DNA from: Cupriavidus necator
GTDB lineage: Bacteria > Pseudomonadota > Gammaproteobacteria > Burkholderiales > Burkholderiaceae
Direction: 5' to 3'
DNA length: 64,000 nt
NCBI RefSeq assembly: GCF_013141915.1
Contig: NZ_SROX01000020.1
Location: forward strand, 62,001 to 126,000
Position numbers and translations under genes: made by a program. Shown here one piece after another: positions 36,851-44,990 of this stretch; the stretch's first letter is position 1; each line of letters begins with the position of its first letter. The notes below the pieces were generated by a model that saw only the letters and a list, made by a program, of their open reading frames with translations, searched no databases and had not been told where the DNA came from.

Positions 36851-37627
36851 CTATTGCTTCTTCTTGCTCTTGCCGCTCGTCTTGCCCGAGGCGGAAGTGG
36901 ACTTCGCCGAGGTGGACTTCACCGACTTGCCCGAAGCCTTGCCCGACTTCGACGCCGTGCTTTTCCCCTTCGCGCCCTTGCGGCTCTTGATGGCCGACGT
37001 GCCCGTGGCAGTGGGCACCGCCGGCGCGGCGGCCGGCTCGCTGATGGTGGCGCCGCTGCTGTCCAGCAGCTCATACGCCAGCATCATGCCGTCGTCATAG
37101 CCGCAACGCACCTTGACCGGCTGCCAGTCGTCGCTGCCCTTGCGCTTGTGCGCGGTGGCGGCGAAGGTCACCACCGAGCTGACCGGCACGGCCTGCTTGC
37201 CCGGCGAGAAGCGGCCATTCCACGATTCTGTGGTGGCCTGTCCCGTGGCGAGGGCGCCGGTGGGGATCTTCAAGGCATCATAGGAGGCCGAGCGCGGCAC
37301 CACCCAGCTGGCGTGGGCGGCGCAGTCGGCCACGTCGCTGCTGGCATTCTCGGTCTTCATCAGCTGCTCGCGCATGCGCGCGCGGTACTCGGACAGGCTG
37401 ACGCGGCCGCGCTCGGGCAGGTTGATGGTCTTGACGGGAGGCGGGGTGGAGACGGTCGGGGCGGGGACGGCGGCGGGGCGGGCGGGTGCCGCGGCAGGTG
37501 CGGCGGATGCGGGCGCCGGGCTGGCCGCGGTGCTGCCGGTGGCCTCGTCCGGCATGTTGGCGCAGCCAGCCAGCGCGATCGCGCCGGCTACTGCGGCGGC
37601 CACCATGCGGAGCCGGCCGCCGAGCAT
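36851..37627 (-). CDS. Lipoprotein with Lys/Ser-rich histone-like tail
   Basis: Predicted lipoprotein (258 aa). Signal MLGGRLRMVAAAVAGAIALAGC, then an Ala/Pro/Ser linker to about residue 70. A middle domain with conserved Cys (VADCAAHASW, VKVRCGYDDGMM) follows, and the last 45 residues are nearly all Lys, Ser, Ala, Gly and Thr (KSRKGAKGKSTASKSGKASG...KSKKKQ). The tail is like histone H1-type or AlgP proteins, odd for a lipoprotein. A GTG at 37648 is an alternative start. Unknown function; the middle domain is not one I recognise. Confidence 0.72.
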   Translation of the reverse strand: MLGGRLRMVAAAVAGAIALAGCANMPDEATGSTAASPAPASAAPAAAPARPAAVPAPTVSTPPPVKTINLPERGRVSLSEYRARMREQLMKTENASSDVADCAAHASWVVPRSASYDALKIPTGALATGQATTESWNGRFSPGKQAVPVSSVVTFAATAHKRKGSDDWQPVKVRCGYDDGMMLAYELLDSSGATISEPAAAPAVPTATGTSAIKSRKGAKGKSTASKSGKASGKSVKSTSAKSTSASGKTSGKSKKKQ

Positions 37628-37885
37628 TGCGGAGATTCGTCGGATCACGGTGTGAGCGGTGTGTGCTTGCCTGGGGATTGCGCCGGCGCGACGGGCCGGC
37701 AGCCAGGATGGGTTCGCAAAGGATTGCCATGATAGAGGAAACCCATCTGCCAAAGTTCCTAAATCTTGTTACCCATTCTTCTAACGCTTCGCCAACCCAC
37801 TACCGTCCGCGCGAAGTGATCCCGGCGCGGGTGGGAATGGTCCGACCCGCGTCCCGACGGCGACAACGCGCGCGGCCGCGCGGTG

Positions 37886-38773
37886 TCAGGCCACGCGCGA
37901 CGGCATCGCGCGCGTAAAGCGCAGCAGTTCGTCGAGCAGGCTGTTCAGGTTGTGCCGCAGCTTGGCAAAGCCGGCGCTATGCGTCAGGCCGGCCTCGTCC
38001 ATGTAGAGCTTGCGATTGACCTCCAGCTGCAGGCTGTGGCGGCCCGCTTGCGGCTGGCCTACCACGCGCACGATCTCGACGCCCTTGTACGGGTGGTTGC
38101 GCCAGACCTGGTAGCCCATCTCCTTGAGCACGCCCTCGACCCGGTCGGTGAAGCGCTTGTCGCAGGTGGTGCCATCGCGGTCGCCGACGACGAAGTCCGG
38201 ATGCTCCAGGCCGGGGAATTCGGTCGCGAACGGGGCGGCGTGGCTGGGCATCGAATGGCAATTGATATGCCAGGCGCTGCCATGGCTGGCGACGGCGCGG
38301 TCGGCCAGCTTCTGCAGCTGCGCGTAGTAGGGCAGGTAGCAGCGCTCGATGCGGGCCTGCACCTCGGCCACGCTCAGCTTGCGGTCGTAGATGGCTTCGC
38401 CGGTGTCCAGCACGCGCCAGACCAGGCCCTTGCCCAGCCGGGTCTTGGAGGTTTCCTGCTTCGCGCCGGGCCACGGCGCGTCAAGCAGGGCTTCGTCGAT
38501 TTCCTCGAGCGCGCGGTTGGCATCCAGGTAGCTGCGCGGAAAGCCCGCGCACAGGAGCGGGATGCCGCGTGCCGGGGCGCCGGCATAAAGCTCGTCGACG
38601 AAGGTGTCCTCGGCCTGGCGCAGCAGTGGCAGCGGCAGCGCGGGATCGGGGCGGAAGTCCGTCGGGTATGTGGTCGCGCTGTGCGGCGAGTCCAGGAACA
38701 GCGCCGCGGGCTCGCCCTCGGGCTGGTACAGGCAGAACGGACGGTCCGCGATGGTTCGGTCGGTGTCGGTCAT
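37886..38773 (-). CDS. N-formylglutamate amidohydrolase
   Basis: Hydrolase (295 aa) of the HutG/N-formylglutamate deformylase family, which releases formate and glutamate late in histidine breakdown. Motifs: LFLDSPHSATTYPTDFRP near the start, DTFVDELYAGAPARGIP, SYLDANRALEEID, HINCHSMPS (metal-binding His) and SLQLEVNRKLYMDE. The frame runs on upstream through the next gene without stop, but that part is antisense-like; ATG at 38773 begins the conserved domain. It follows the Bug-protein gene by 14 bases and is probably cotranscribed with it. Confidence 0.9.
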   Translation of the reverse strand: MTDTDRTIADRPFCLYQPEGEPAALFLDSPHSATTYPTDFRPDPALPLPLLRQAEDTFVDELYAGAPARGIPLLCAGFPRSYLDANRALEEIDEALLDAPWPGAKQETSKTRLGKGLVWRVLDTGEAIYDRKLSVAEVQARIERCYLPYYAQLQKLADRAVASHGSAWHINCHSMPSHAAPFATEFPGLEHPDFVVGDRDGTTCDKRFTDRVEGVLKEMGYQVWRNHPYKGVEIVRVVGQPQAGRHSLQLEVNRKLYMDEAGLTHSAGFAKLRHNLNSLLDELLRFTRAMPSRVA

Positions 38774-38787
38774 GGTGTGCGATGCGT

Positions 38788-39774
38788 TCAGTCGAGCGAG
38801 ATCTTGGCGGCGGCGGCGACGCGCTTGTTCTTGGCCACTTCGCTCTTGATCTGGGCGGCAAAGTGCGCCGGGGTGTCGCCTACCGGTGTGGCGCCCAGCT
38901 TTTCCAGCTTGGCCTTGACTTCCGGCAGCGCCAGCACCTTGACCGCGGCGGCATGCAGCTTGTTCTGGAGGTCTGCCGGCAGGTTGGCCGGGGCGATCAG
39001 GCCGAACCAGGCGGCGTCGTTGACTTCGCCCAGGCCGAGTTCGGCAAAGGTCGGCACATTGGGCAGCGCGGCGACCCGCTTGGGCGCCGCCACCGCGAGC
39101 GCGCGCAGCTTGCCGCCTTCGATGAACGGCAGCGACGACGGCAGGTTGTCGAACAGCACCTGCACCTGGCCGGCCAGCGCGTCGTTCAGCGCCGGACCCA
39201 CGCCCTTGTACGGCACGTGCAGCAGTTCGGTCTTGCTGCTCATCTTGAACAGTTCCCCCATCATGTGCGAGACGCTGCCGTTGCCGGCCGAGCCATAGGC
39301 AAGCTTGTTCGGCTGCGATTGCGCCAGCGCGATGAAGGACTTCATGTCGGTGGCCTTGACCGCCGGGTTGATGCTCATCACGTTCGGCACCGAGGCCAGG
39401 TTGGTGATGGGAGTGAAGTCCTTGGTGGCATCGTAGGACAGGCGCGGGTAGACCGCCGGGTTGATGCCATGGGTCGACGCCGTGGCGATGCCCAGCGTGT
39501 AGCCGTCGGGCGCGGCCTTGGACAGGAAGGTGGTGCCGATGCTGCCGCCGGCGCCGCCGCGGTTGTCGACCACCACGGCCTGGCCCAGCTGCTGGCCGAG
39601 CTTGTCGGCGACGATGCGCGCGACGATGTCGGTGGTGCCGCCTGCCGGGAACGGCACGACCAGCGTGATCGGCTTGGTCGGGTAGCCGGACTGCGCGGCG
39701 GCGCCGAAGGAAATGCCGGTGGCGACGGTAGCCGCTGCGGCGGTCAGGACTCGGAGGAGATGGCGACGTTGCAT
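38788..39774 (-). CDS. Tripartite tricarboxylate transporter (Bug family) binding protein
   Basis: Periplasmic solute-binding protein (328 aa) of the TctC/Bug family, greatly expanded in Bordetella and Cupriavidus. A signal peptide starts MQRRHLLRVLTAAAATVATG, cleaved before QSGYPTKPITLVVPFPAGG. Then DIVARIVADKLGQQLGQAVVVDNRGGAGGSIG is the classic family block. No TctA/TctB membrane genes are present here. With the amidohydrolase downstream, its ligand may be an N-acylated or formylated amino acid or dicarboxylate; this is inference. Confidence 0.92.
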   Translation of the reverse strand: MQRRHLLRVLTAAAATVATGISFGAAAQSGYPTKPITLVVPFPAGGTTDIVARIVADKLGQQLGQAVVVDNRGGAGGSIGTTFLSKAAPDGYTLGIATASTHGINPAVYPRLSYDATKDFTPITNLASVPNVMSINPAVKATDMKSFIALAQSQPNKLAYGSAGNGSVSHMMGELFKMSSKTELLHVPYKGVGPALNDALAGQVQVLFDNLPSSLPFIEGGKLRALAVAAPKRVAALPNVPTFAELGLGEVNDAAWFGLIAPANLPADLQNKLHAAAVKVLALPEVKAKLEKLGATPVGDTPAHFAAQIKSEVAKNKRVAAAAKISLD

Positions 39775-39858
39775 GAGGGATCCAGGGCAAGGGAAGAATA
39801 AAGCGGGTTTCACGATTCTGCGCGACCGAGCAAGCGCGCCGCAAACGAAATAAAATCC

Positions 39859-39879
39859 CTACCTCATTCCATTTGGTAG
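39859..39879. promoter_or_regulatory. Predicted LysR operator
   Basis: CTACC-N11-GGTAG, a 21-bp interrupted palindrome with the spacing of LysR boxes, lies in the 122-base gap between the divergent Bug-protein gene and the LysR gene, 18 bases before the latter. Autoregulation and control of the Bug-amidohydrolase pair are predicted. Confidence 0.55.
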
Positions 39880-39896
39880 TGAATTAGAGGTGATTT

Positions 39897-40805
39897 ATGC
39901 GGCGCCTATGTCCGTCGCTGACCGAGTTGCACGCCTTCGAGGCCGCCGCGCGCCATAACAGCTTTACCGTAGCTGCCCGCGAGCTGCATGTCACGCAAGG
40001 CGCGGTCAGCAAGCAGGTGCGCAGCCTGGAGGCCTATCTCGGGGTCGAACTGTTCCAGCGGGTGCGTCAGCGCCTGGTGCTGACCACCGCCGGCGAGCGC
40101 TACCTGGAGCGCATCGCCCCCAGCCTGAACGAGTTGGAGGCCGCCACGGTGGAGCTGATGGCGGGGCAGGGGCGGGGCGGGGTGCTGCATATCGCCAGCA
40201 TGCCCACGCTGGGCGCCAAGTGGCTGATCCCGCGCCTGCCGCAGTTCTTCGCGCGCCATCCGGAGGTGACGCTGGAGTTTGTGCCGCACGCCCAGGGCTA
40301 CGATTTTTCCGAGCCAGACCTGGACGCCGCGATCCGCTTCGGCGATGGCGTCTGGCCCGGCAGCCTGGCCGATTACATGACCGGCCGCGAGGTCTTGCCG
40401 GTATGCCGGCCGGGCCTGCTGGCGCCCGAGCCTGACGGCGTGGCGCCGACGCCGGCGGCGTTGCTGCGCTATCCGCTGCTGCACCACACCACCGTGCCCG
40501 AGGCCTGGCCCGACTGGTTCGCCACGCTGGGCCTGCCGACGCGCGACGCCTGGAGCGGCGCGCGCTTCGACCAGTTTTCACTGCTGACGCAGGCGGCGCT
40601 GTCGGGGCTCGGCATTGCGCTGATTCCGCGCTGCCTGATCGAAGAAGAGCTGGCCACCGGCGCGCTGGTGGTGGCGCATCCCGCGCAGGTGCTGGCAAAG
40701 AAGGGCTATTACCTGTGCTACCCGGAGCAGAAGCAGCACCTGCCGGCGCTCAGGACGTTCCGGACGTGGGTGATGGAGGGGGCCGACCTGGCGCGGCCAG
40801 GGTGA
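39897..40805 (+). CDS. LysR-family regulator, GcvA-like
   Basis: LysR-type regulator (302 aa). The HTH is HNSFTVAARELHVTQGAVSKQ, then VRSLEAYLGVELFQRVRQRLVLT. The PSLTELHAFEAAARH opening places it in the GcvA/AmpR subgroup. The effector domain shows IASMPTLGAKWLIPRLPQF. The start follows AGAGGTGA. It is divergent from the Bug-protein/N-formylglutamate amidohydrolase pair and likely controls it. Confidence 0.9.
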   Translation: MRRLCPSLTELHAFEAAARHNSFTVAARELHVTQGAVSKQVRSLEAYLGVELFQRVRQRLVLTTAGERYLERIAPSLNELEAATVELMAGQGRGGVLHIASMPTLGAKWLIPRLPQFFARHPEVTLEFVPHAQGYDFSEPDLDAAIRFGDGVWPGSLADYMTGREVLPVCRPGLLAPEPDGVAPTPAALLRYPLLHHTTVPEAWPDWFATLGLPTRDAWSGARFDQFSLLTQAALSGLGIALIPRCLIEEELATGALVVAHPAQVLAKKGYYLCYPEQKQHLPALRTFRTWVMEGADLARPG

Positions 40806-40832
40806 GGCGGAGGTTCCAGCATTCGCCGGTTT

Positions 40833-40864
40833 GCTCCCCTCTCCCGATAGCGGGCGAGGGGGGC
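40833..40864. repeat. Dispersed palindrome, copy 4
   Basis: GCTCCCCTCTCCCG, loop ATAG, CGGGCGAGGGGGGC: a 14-bp stem with two mismatched positions. It lies between the convergent LysR and VWA genes and is the most decayed copy. Confidence 0.7.
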
Positions 40865-40911
40865 GTCGTTCGCGCGACGTTGGCTGCGGCGCGCGTTTCG
40901 CGTTTCAGGCC

Positions 40912-42087
40912 TTACTTCGACAGCACCTTCATCGCCTGCTCCAGCCCTGCCAGCGTGACCGGGTACATGCGGCCCTTCATCAGCTGGTTGATCACCGTGA
41001 TCGACTGCCGGTACTGCCACAGCCCTTCGGGTTCGGGGTTGAGCCAGACGAAGTGCGGAAACTGCTCGGTCATCCGGTTCAGCCAGACCGCGCCAGCCTC
41101 GGCGTTGTTGTACTCGACCGAACCGCCCGGCTGCAAGATCTCGTACGGGCTCATGGTGGCGTCGCCGACGAAGATGATCTTGTAGTCGGGCGTGTACTTG
41201 TGCAGCAGGTCCCACGTGGCCAGCTTCTCGGCGTGGCGGCGGCGGTTGTTCTTCCACACATAGTCGTACAGGCAGTTGTGGAAGTAGTAGTACTCCAGGT
41301 GCTTGAACTCGGTCTTGGTGGCCGAGAACAGTTCCTCGACGCGCTTGATGTGGTCGTCCATCGAGCCGCCCACGTCCATCAGCATCAGCACCTTGACCTT
41401 GTTATGGCGCTCCGGCCGCAGCTTGATGTCGAGCAGGCCGGCATTGGCCGCGGTGGCATGGATGGTGTCGTCCAGGTCCAGCTCGGTGTCGGCGCCTTCG
41501 CGGGCGAAGCGGCGCAGCCGGCGCAGCGCGACCTTGATATTGCGCGTGCCCAGCTCGACCTGGTCGTCATAGTCCTTGTAGGCGCGCGCCTCCCACACCT
41601 TGATCGCGGTGCGGTTGCCCTTGGACGGGCCGCCGATGCGGATGCCCTCGGGGTTGTAGCCGCCGTGGCCGAACGGTGAGGTGCCGCCGGTGCCAATCCA
41701 CTTGTTGCCGCCTTCGTGCTTTTCCTTCTGTTCCTCGAGCAGTTGCTTGAGGCGCTCCATCAGCTTGTCGAGGCCGCCCATGGCCTCGATCTTGGCCTTT
41801 TCCTCGGGCGACAGCTCGCGCTCCAGCGTCTTCTGCAGCCAGTCGAGCGGAATGTCGGACTTCCAGTCGACCAGGCTCTCGACCCCCTTGAAGTAGGCGG
41901 CGAAGGTCTGGTCGAACTTGTCGAAGTGCTTCTCGTCCTTCACCAGCGTCATCCGCGACAGGTAGTAGAACTCGTCGATGGAGGGCGTGATGACCTGCGC
42001 CTTGAGTGCTTCCAGCATGGTCAGGTATTCCTTGACCGAGACCGGCAGCTTGGCGTGGCGCAGCGAGAAGAAGAAATCGATCAGCAT
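40912..42087 (-). CDS. VWA-domain protein, CoxE-like
   Basis: Protein (391 aa) with a von Willebrand A-type domain in the C-terminal half. The metal-site motif reads KVLMLMDVGGSMDDHI, so the canonical DxSxS is DxGxS. The first 200 residues are charged and helical (LLEEQKEKHEGGNKW), with GGTSPFGHGGYNPEGIRIGG in between. It is at the end of a unit with a MoxR ATPase upstream; MoxR and VWA proteins commonly work together as chaperones that assemble or activate metal enzymes or complexes. Target unknown. Confidence 0.88.
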   Translation of the reverse strand: MLIDFFFSLRHAKLPVSVKEYLTMLEALKAQVITPSIDEFYYLSRMTLVKDEKHFDKFDQTFAAYFKGVESLVDWKSDIPLDWLQKTLERELSPEEKAKIEAMGGLDKLMERLKQLLEEQKEKHEGGNKWIGTGGTSPFGHGGYNPEGIRIGGPSKGNRTAIKVWEARAYKDYDDQVELGTRNIKVALRRLRRFAREGADTELDLDDTIHATAANAGLLDIKLRPERHNKVKVLMLMDVGGSMDDHIKRVEELFSATKTEFKHLEYYYFHNCLYDYVWKNNRRRHAEKLATWDLLHKYTPDYKIIFVGDATMSPYEILQPGGSVEYNNAEAGAVWLNRMTEQFPHFVWLNPEPEGLWQYRQSITVINQLMKGRMYPVTLAGLEQAMKVLSK

Positions 42088-42115
42088 GGTGCCTCGCTTT
42101 CAGTCGGCGGGCGCG

Positions 42116-42709
42116 TCAGCGCGGCCGCTCGAGCTGGAATTGCAGGTGTTGCCGCACCGCCGGCCATTCGCTGGCGATGATCGAAAACACCACGGTGTCG
42201 CGCAGCGAGCCATCCGGCATGCGCATATGGTTGCGCAGCACGCCGTCCTGCCTGGCGCCCAGGCGGGCGATCGCGGCGCGGCTCTGCTGGTTCATCCAGT
42301 GCGTGCGGAATTCCACGGCGATGCAGTCGAGATGGTCGAAGGCATGGCCCAGCAGCATCAGCTTGCACTCGGTGTTCAGCGGCGTGCGCTGGACCCGCCG
42401 CGCATACCAGGTCGAGCCGATCTCCACGCGCCGGTTGGCCGCGTCGATGTTCATGTAGGTGGTCATGCCGGCCAGCTCGCCCGCGGCATCACGCACCGCG
42501 AACGGCAGCATCGCGCCCTGCTGCTGCAGGCCCAGGCGCCGCGCGATCTCGGCCTCCATGCGCTCGGGCGCCGGCACGCTGGTGTACCAGAGCTTCCACA
42601 GTTCGCCGTCGGCGCAGGCAGTGCGCAGGCCGTCGGCGTGCTCGGCGCGCAGCGGTTCCAGCGTGGCATGCCGGCCCACCAGCGTGACGGGTTTGACGAA
42701 CGCGGTCAT
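42116..42709 (-). CDS. GNAT-family N-acetyltransferase
   Basis: Acetyltransferase (197 aa) of the RimJ/RimL-like type. It has the acetyl-CoA-binding segment QSRAAIARLGARQDGVLRNH, preceded by EIGSTWYARRVQRTPLNTEC and LDCIAVEFRTHWMN. Start ATG at 42709. It is set between the MoxR and VWA genes with gaps of 14 and 28 bases, so probably in the same transcript, although its role there is unclear. Confidence 0.85.
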   Translation of the reverse strand: MTAFVKPVTLVGRHATLEPLRAEHADGLRTACADGELWKLWYTSVPAPERMEAEIARRLGLQQQGAMLPFAVRDAAGELAGMTTYMNIDAANRRVEIGSTWYARRVQRTPLNTECKLMLLGHAFDHLDCIAVEFRTHWMNQQSRAAIARLGARQDGVLRNHMRMPDGSLRDTVVFSIIASEWPAVRQHLQFQLERPR

Positions 42710-42723
42710 GGCGGTGCTGCCCG

Positions 42724-43611
42724 TCAGCGGTTGGCGCGGTTCATGAACACCAGGCGCTCGAACAGGTGCACGTCCTGCTCGTTCTTCAGCAGCGCGCCGT
42801 GCAGCGGCGGGATCGCGGCCTTCTTGTCCGGGCTCTTCAGCGCCTCGGGCGGGATGTCCTCGGCCATCAGCAGCTTGAGCCAGTCGATCAACTCCGACGT
42901 GGACGGCTTTTTCTTCAGGCCCGGCAGGTTGCGCATCTCGTAGAACGATTCCAGCGCGGCGGCGACCAGCTCGCGCTTGATGCCGGGATAGTGCACGTCG
43001 ACGATCTGCTGCATCGTCTCGGCATCGGGGAACTTGATGTAGTGGAAAAAGCAGCGGCGCAGGAAGGCGTCGGGCAGTTCCTTCTCGTTGTTCGAGGTGA
43101 TGATCACCAGCGGGCGATGCTTCGCCTTGACCAGTTCGCGGGTCTCGTAGACATAGAACTCCATGCGGTCGAGTTCGCGCAGCAGGTCGTTGGGGAATTC
43201 GATGTCGGCCTTGTCGATCTCGTCGATCAGCAGCACCACCTGTTCATCGGCCTCGAAAGCCTGCCACAGCACGCCCTTGACGATGTAGTTGCGGATGTCG
43301 TGGACGCGGTCGTCGCCCAGCTGCGAGTCGCGCAGGCGCGACACCGCGTCGTACTCGTACAGGCCCTGCTGCGCCTTGGTGGTCGACTTGATATGCCATT
43401 GCTGCAGCGGCATGCCCAGCGCGGCGGCGACTTCCTCGGCCAGCATGGTCTTGCCGGTGCCGGGCTCGCCCTTGATCAGCAGCGGGCGCTGCAGCGTGCG
43501 CGCGGCATTGACGGCCAGCTTGAGGTCGTCGGTGGCAACGTACTGGTCGCTGCCTTCGAAGCGGACCGGCTGGGAGGAGGCGTGGGCGGAAGCGTTGGCG
43601 GTGTTTGACAT
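42724..43611 (-). CDS. MoxR-family AAA+ ATPase
   Basis: AAA+ ATPase (295 aa) of the MoxR family. Walker A GEPGTGKTMLAEEVA, Walker B VVLLIDEIDKAD, sensor 1 VIITSNNEKELPDAF and arginine region LRRCFFHYIKFPD are intact. The open frame continues far upstream, but the protein family starts near SQPVRFEGSDQYVATDDL, so ATG at 43611 is used despite a weak ribosome site. It heads the MoxR-acetyltransferase-VWA unit. Confidence 0.92.
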   Translation of the reverse strand: MSNTANASAHASSQPVRFEGSDQYVATDDLKLAVNAARTLQRPLLIKGEPGTGKTMLAEEVAAALGMPLQQWHIKSTTKAQQGLYEYDAVSRLRDSQLGDDRVHDIRNYIVKGVLWQAFEADEQVVLLIDEIDKADIEFPNDLLRELDRMEFYVYETRELVKAKHRPLVIITSNNEKELPDAFLRRCFFHYIKFPDAETMQQIVDVHYPGIKRELVAAALESFYEMRNLPGLKKKPSTSELIDWLKLLMAEDIPPEALKSPDKKAAIPPLHGALLKNEQDVHLFERLVFMNRANR

Positions 43612-44153
43612 GAGGCAACCTGAGGTGGCGGCCGCTCGCAGGCGAGGGCCGGGTTGGCGTGCTTGGCGCGGTCTCTTCGCGCTGTGACGCGCGCTTTCGT
43701 TATGGAACCAGGGGCCGGTGCAGGGCGCTCGCGTGCGGCTCGCGGCAGCGTCCGCGAACGGTCGTGCAGTTTCCCGGGATGGGCCAGTATAAAAGACCTT
43801 TGCGGTTCGTGTTGGGGCGGGCAGACGGCGTTCCGCCGTCCCCGGACGCTGGCTGGACTGGCAGGTGCCGGCTGCGGTACAATGCGGCGGTTTGACGCGC
43901 CCCCACGTCCAGTTCTCCAGCATCCGGCAGTCCGCGTTCAGAAGTCCCAGCGGCCCTTCCGGGTCGCGGCGATTGCGCGAGGTGGTTCCAGAATGGTGTT
44001 CCACACCCCGGCAAACCAACCGGATGCGACATCTCTGGCGGGTTGCACCTCGGCCAACCGACTGGCTGCCCGGGTGGCTCCGCAGAAGCATTCTGAAACC
44101 GTCTCCGCCCGGCAGGGCAGGTCACACGGTTTAACTTCCAATCCGCAAAGACA
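43612..44153. other. 542-base intergenic region upstream of the cytochrome genes
   Basis: It separates the divergent MoxR and cytochrome genes. I see no convincing gene; open frames here have no family features. A possible promoter facing the cytochromes is TGGACT (43854) - 18 bases - TACAAT (43878-43883), which would leave a leader of about 265 bases. A further AT-poor hairpin-rich stretch covers 43900-44100. Confidence 0.45.
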
Positions 44154-44501
44154 ATGAAAAAGCTCCTCACGATGGTGGTGCTGGGCGCGGCTGCAACGGC
44201 CGTGCAGGCACAGGAAGTCAAGGGCAATGGAGACGCTGCCAAGGACAAGGTTGCAATGTGCATCGGATGCCACGGCATTCCGGGCTACCGTGCGTCCTTC
44301 CCCGAGATCTATGAAGTGCCGATGCTGGGCGGCCAGAGCGCCAAGTACATCGAGAATGCGCTGAAGGCCTACCAGAAGGGCGAGCGCAAGCACCCGACCA
44401 TGCGCAGCATCGCCGCGACGCTGACCGAGCAGGACATCGCCAACGTGGCGGCCTACTACTCGCAGCAGAAGACCGGTACGCAGAACAATGCCCTCAAGTA
44501 A
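44154..44501 (+). CDS. Class I c-type cytochrome
   Basis: Small periplasmic cytochrome c (115 aa). Signal peptide MKKLLTMVVLGAAATAVQA, heme site C36-I-G-C39-H40, and likely axial Met in HPTMRSIA. The C-terminal helix LTEQDIANVAAYYS is typical of the c4/c553 group. It acts as an electron carrier to a terminal oxidase or reductase. Its stop is 10 bases before a second cytochrome gene, and the pair may work as a two-heme unit like cytochrome c4. Confidence 0.9.
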   Translation: MKKLLTMVVLGAAATAVQAQEVKGNGDAAKDKVAMCIGCHGIPGYRASFPEIYEVPMLGGQSAKYIENALKAYQKGERKHPTMRSIAATLTEQDIANVAAYYSQQKTGTQNNALK

Positions 44502-44511
44502 GAGAACCCAC

Positions 44512-44910
44512 ATGAAGACGCTCAAGACGCTTTCGTTCGCGCTCGGCGCACTCGTGCTGGGTGCTGCCGCCATGCCGGCCTCGGCCGCCGACCTTGCCCA
44601 CGGCAAGACCCTGGTGGAAAAGGGCAACTGCGTGGCCTGCCATGGCGCCGGCATGAACAAGCCGATCTCGCCCGACTACCCCAAGCTGGCCGGCCAGCAT
44701 GCCGACTACCTGTATCACGCGCTGATGTCCTACCAGGTGTCGGGCAATGCGCTGGTGGGCCGCTCCAACGCGATCATGGCCGGCCAGGTCAACGCCAACC
44801 CGGCGGTCACCGACAAGGCCGGCAAGCCGCGTCCGTTCACGCGCAAGGAGCTGAAGGACATGGCCGCCTACATCGAGTCGCTGCCGGGCGACCTGGTGCT
44901 GAAGAAATAA
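44512..44910 (+). CDS. Class I c-type cytochrome
   Basis: Periplasmic cytochrome c (132 aa). Signal peptide MKTLKTLSFALGALVLGAAA ending ASA, heme site C40-V-A-C43-H44, PKLAGQHADYLYHAL and KDMAAYIESLPGDL, as in c4-type domains. Start at 44512 is the Met that begins the signal peptide. A candidate axial Met is in NAIMAGQVN. Cotranscribed with the preceding cytochrome; a terminator follows. Confidence 0.9.
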   Translation: MKTLKTLSFALGALVLGAAAMPASAADLAHGKTLVEKGNCVACHGAGMNKPISPDYPKLAGQHADYLYHALMSYQVSGNALVGRSNAIMAGQVNANPAVTDKAGKPRPFTRKELKDMAAYIESLPGDLVLKK

Positions 44911-44948
44911 CCGCAACGGCCGGCGCTGGCCGCCTGCACGCAAGAAAG

Positions 44949-44974
44949 CCGCTTCGCTGGAAGCGGTTTTTTTT
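44949..44974 (+). terminator. Terminator of the cytochrome pair
   Basis: Stem CCGCTTC / GAAGCGG with GCTG loop followed by eight T residues, 39 bases after the second cytochrome stop. Confidence 0.92.
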
Positions 44975-44990
44975 CGCCCGCGGCGCGCAT

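Noticed and set aside
38774-39844. Upstream continuation of the N-formylglutamate amidohydrolase frame
   Set aside because: It is the Bug-protein gene read in a different phase; residues are Arg/Ala/Gly-rich and unlike any amidohydrolase.
43654-44157. 167-codon open frame upstream of the cytochromes
   Set aside because: No homology features, no ribosome site, and Arg/Ala/Pro-rich composition of a chance frame.
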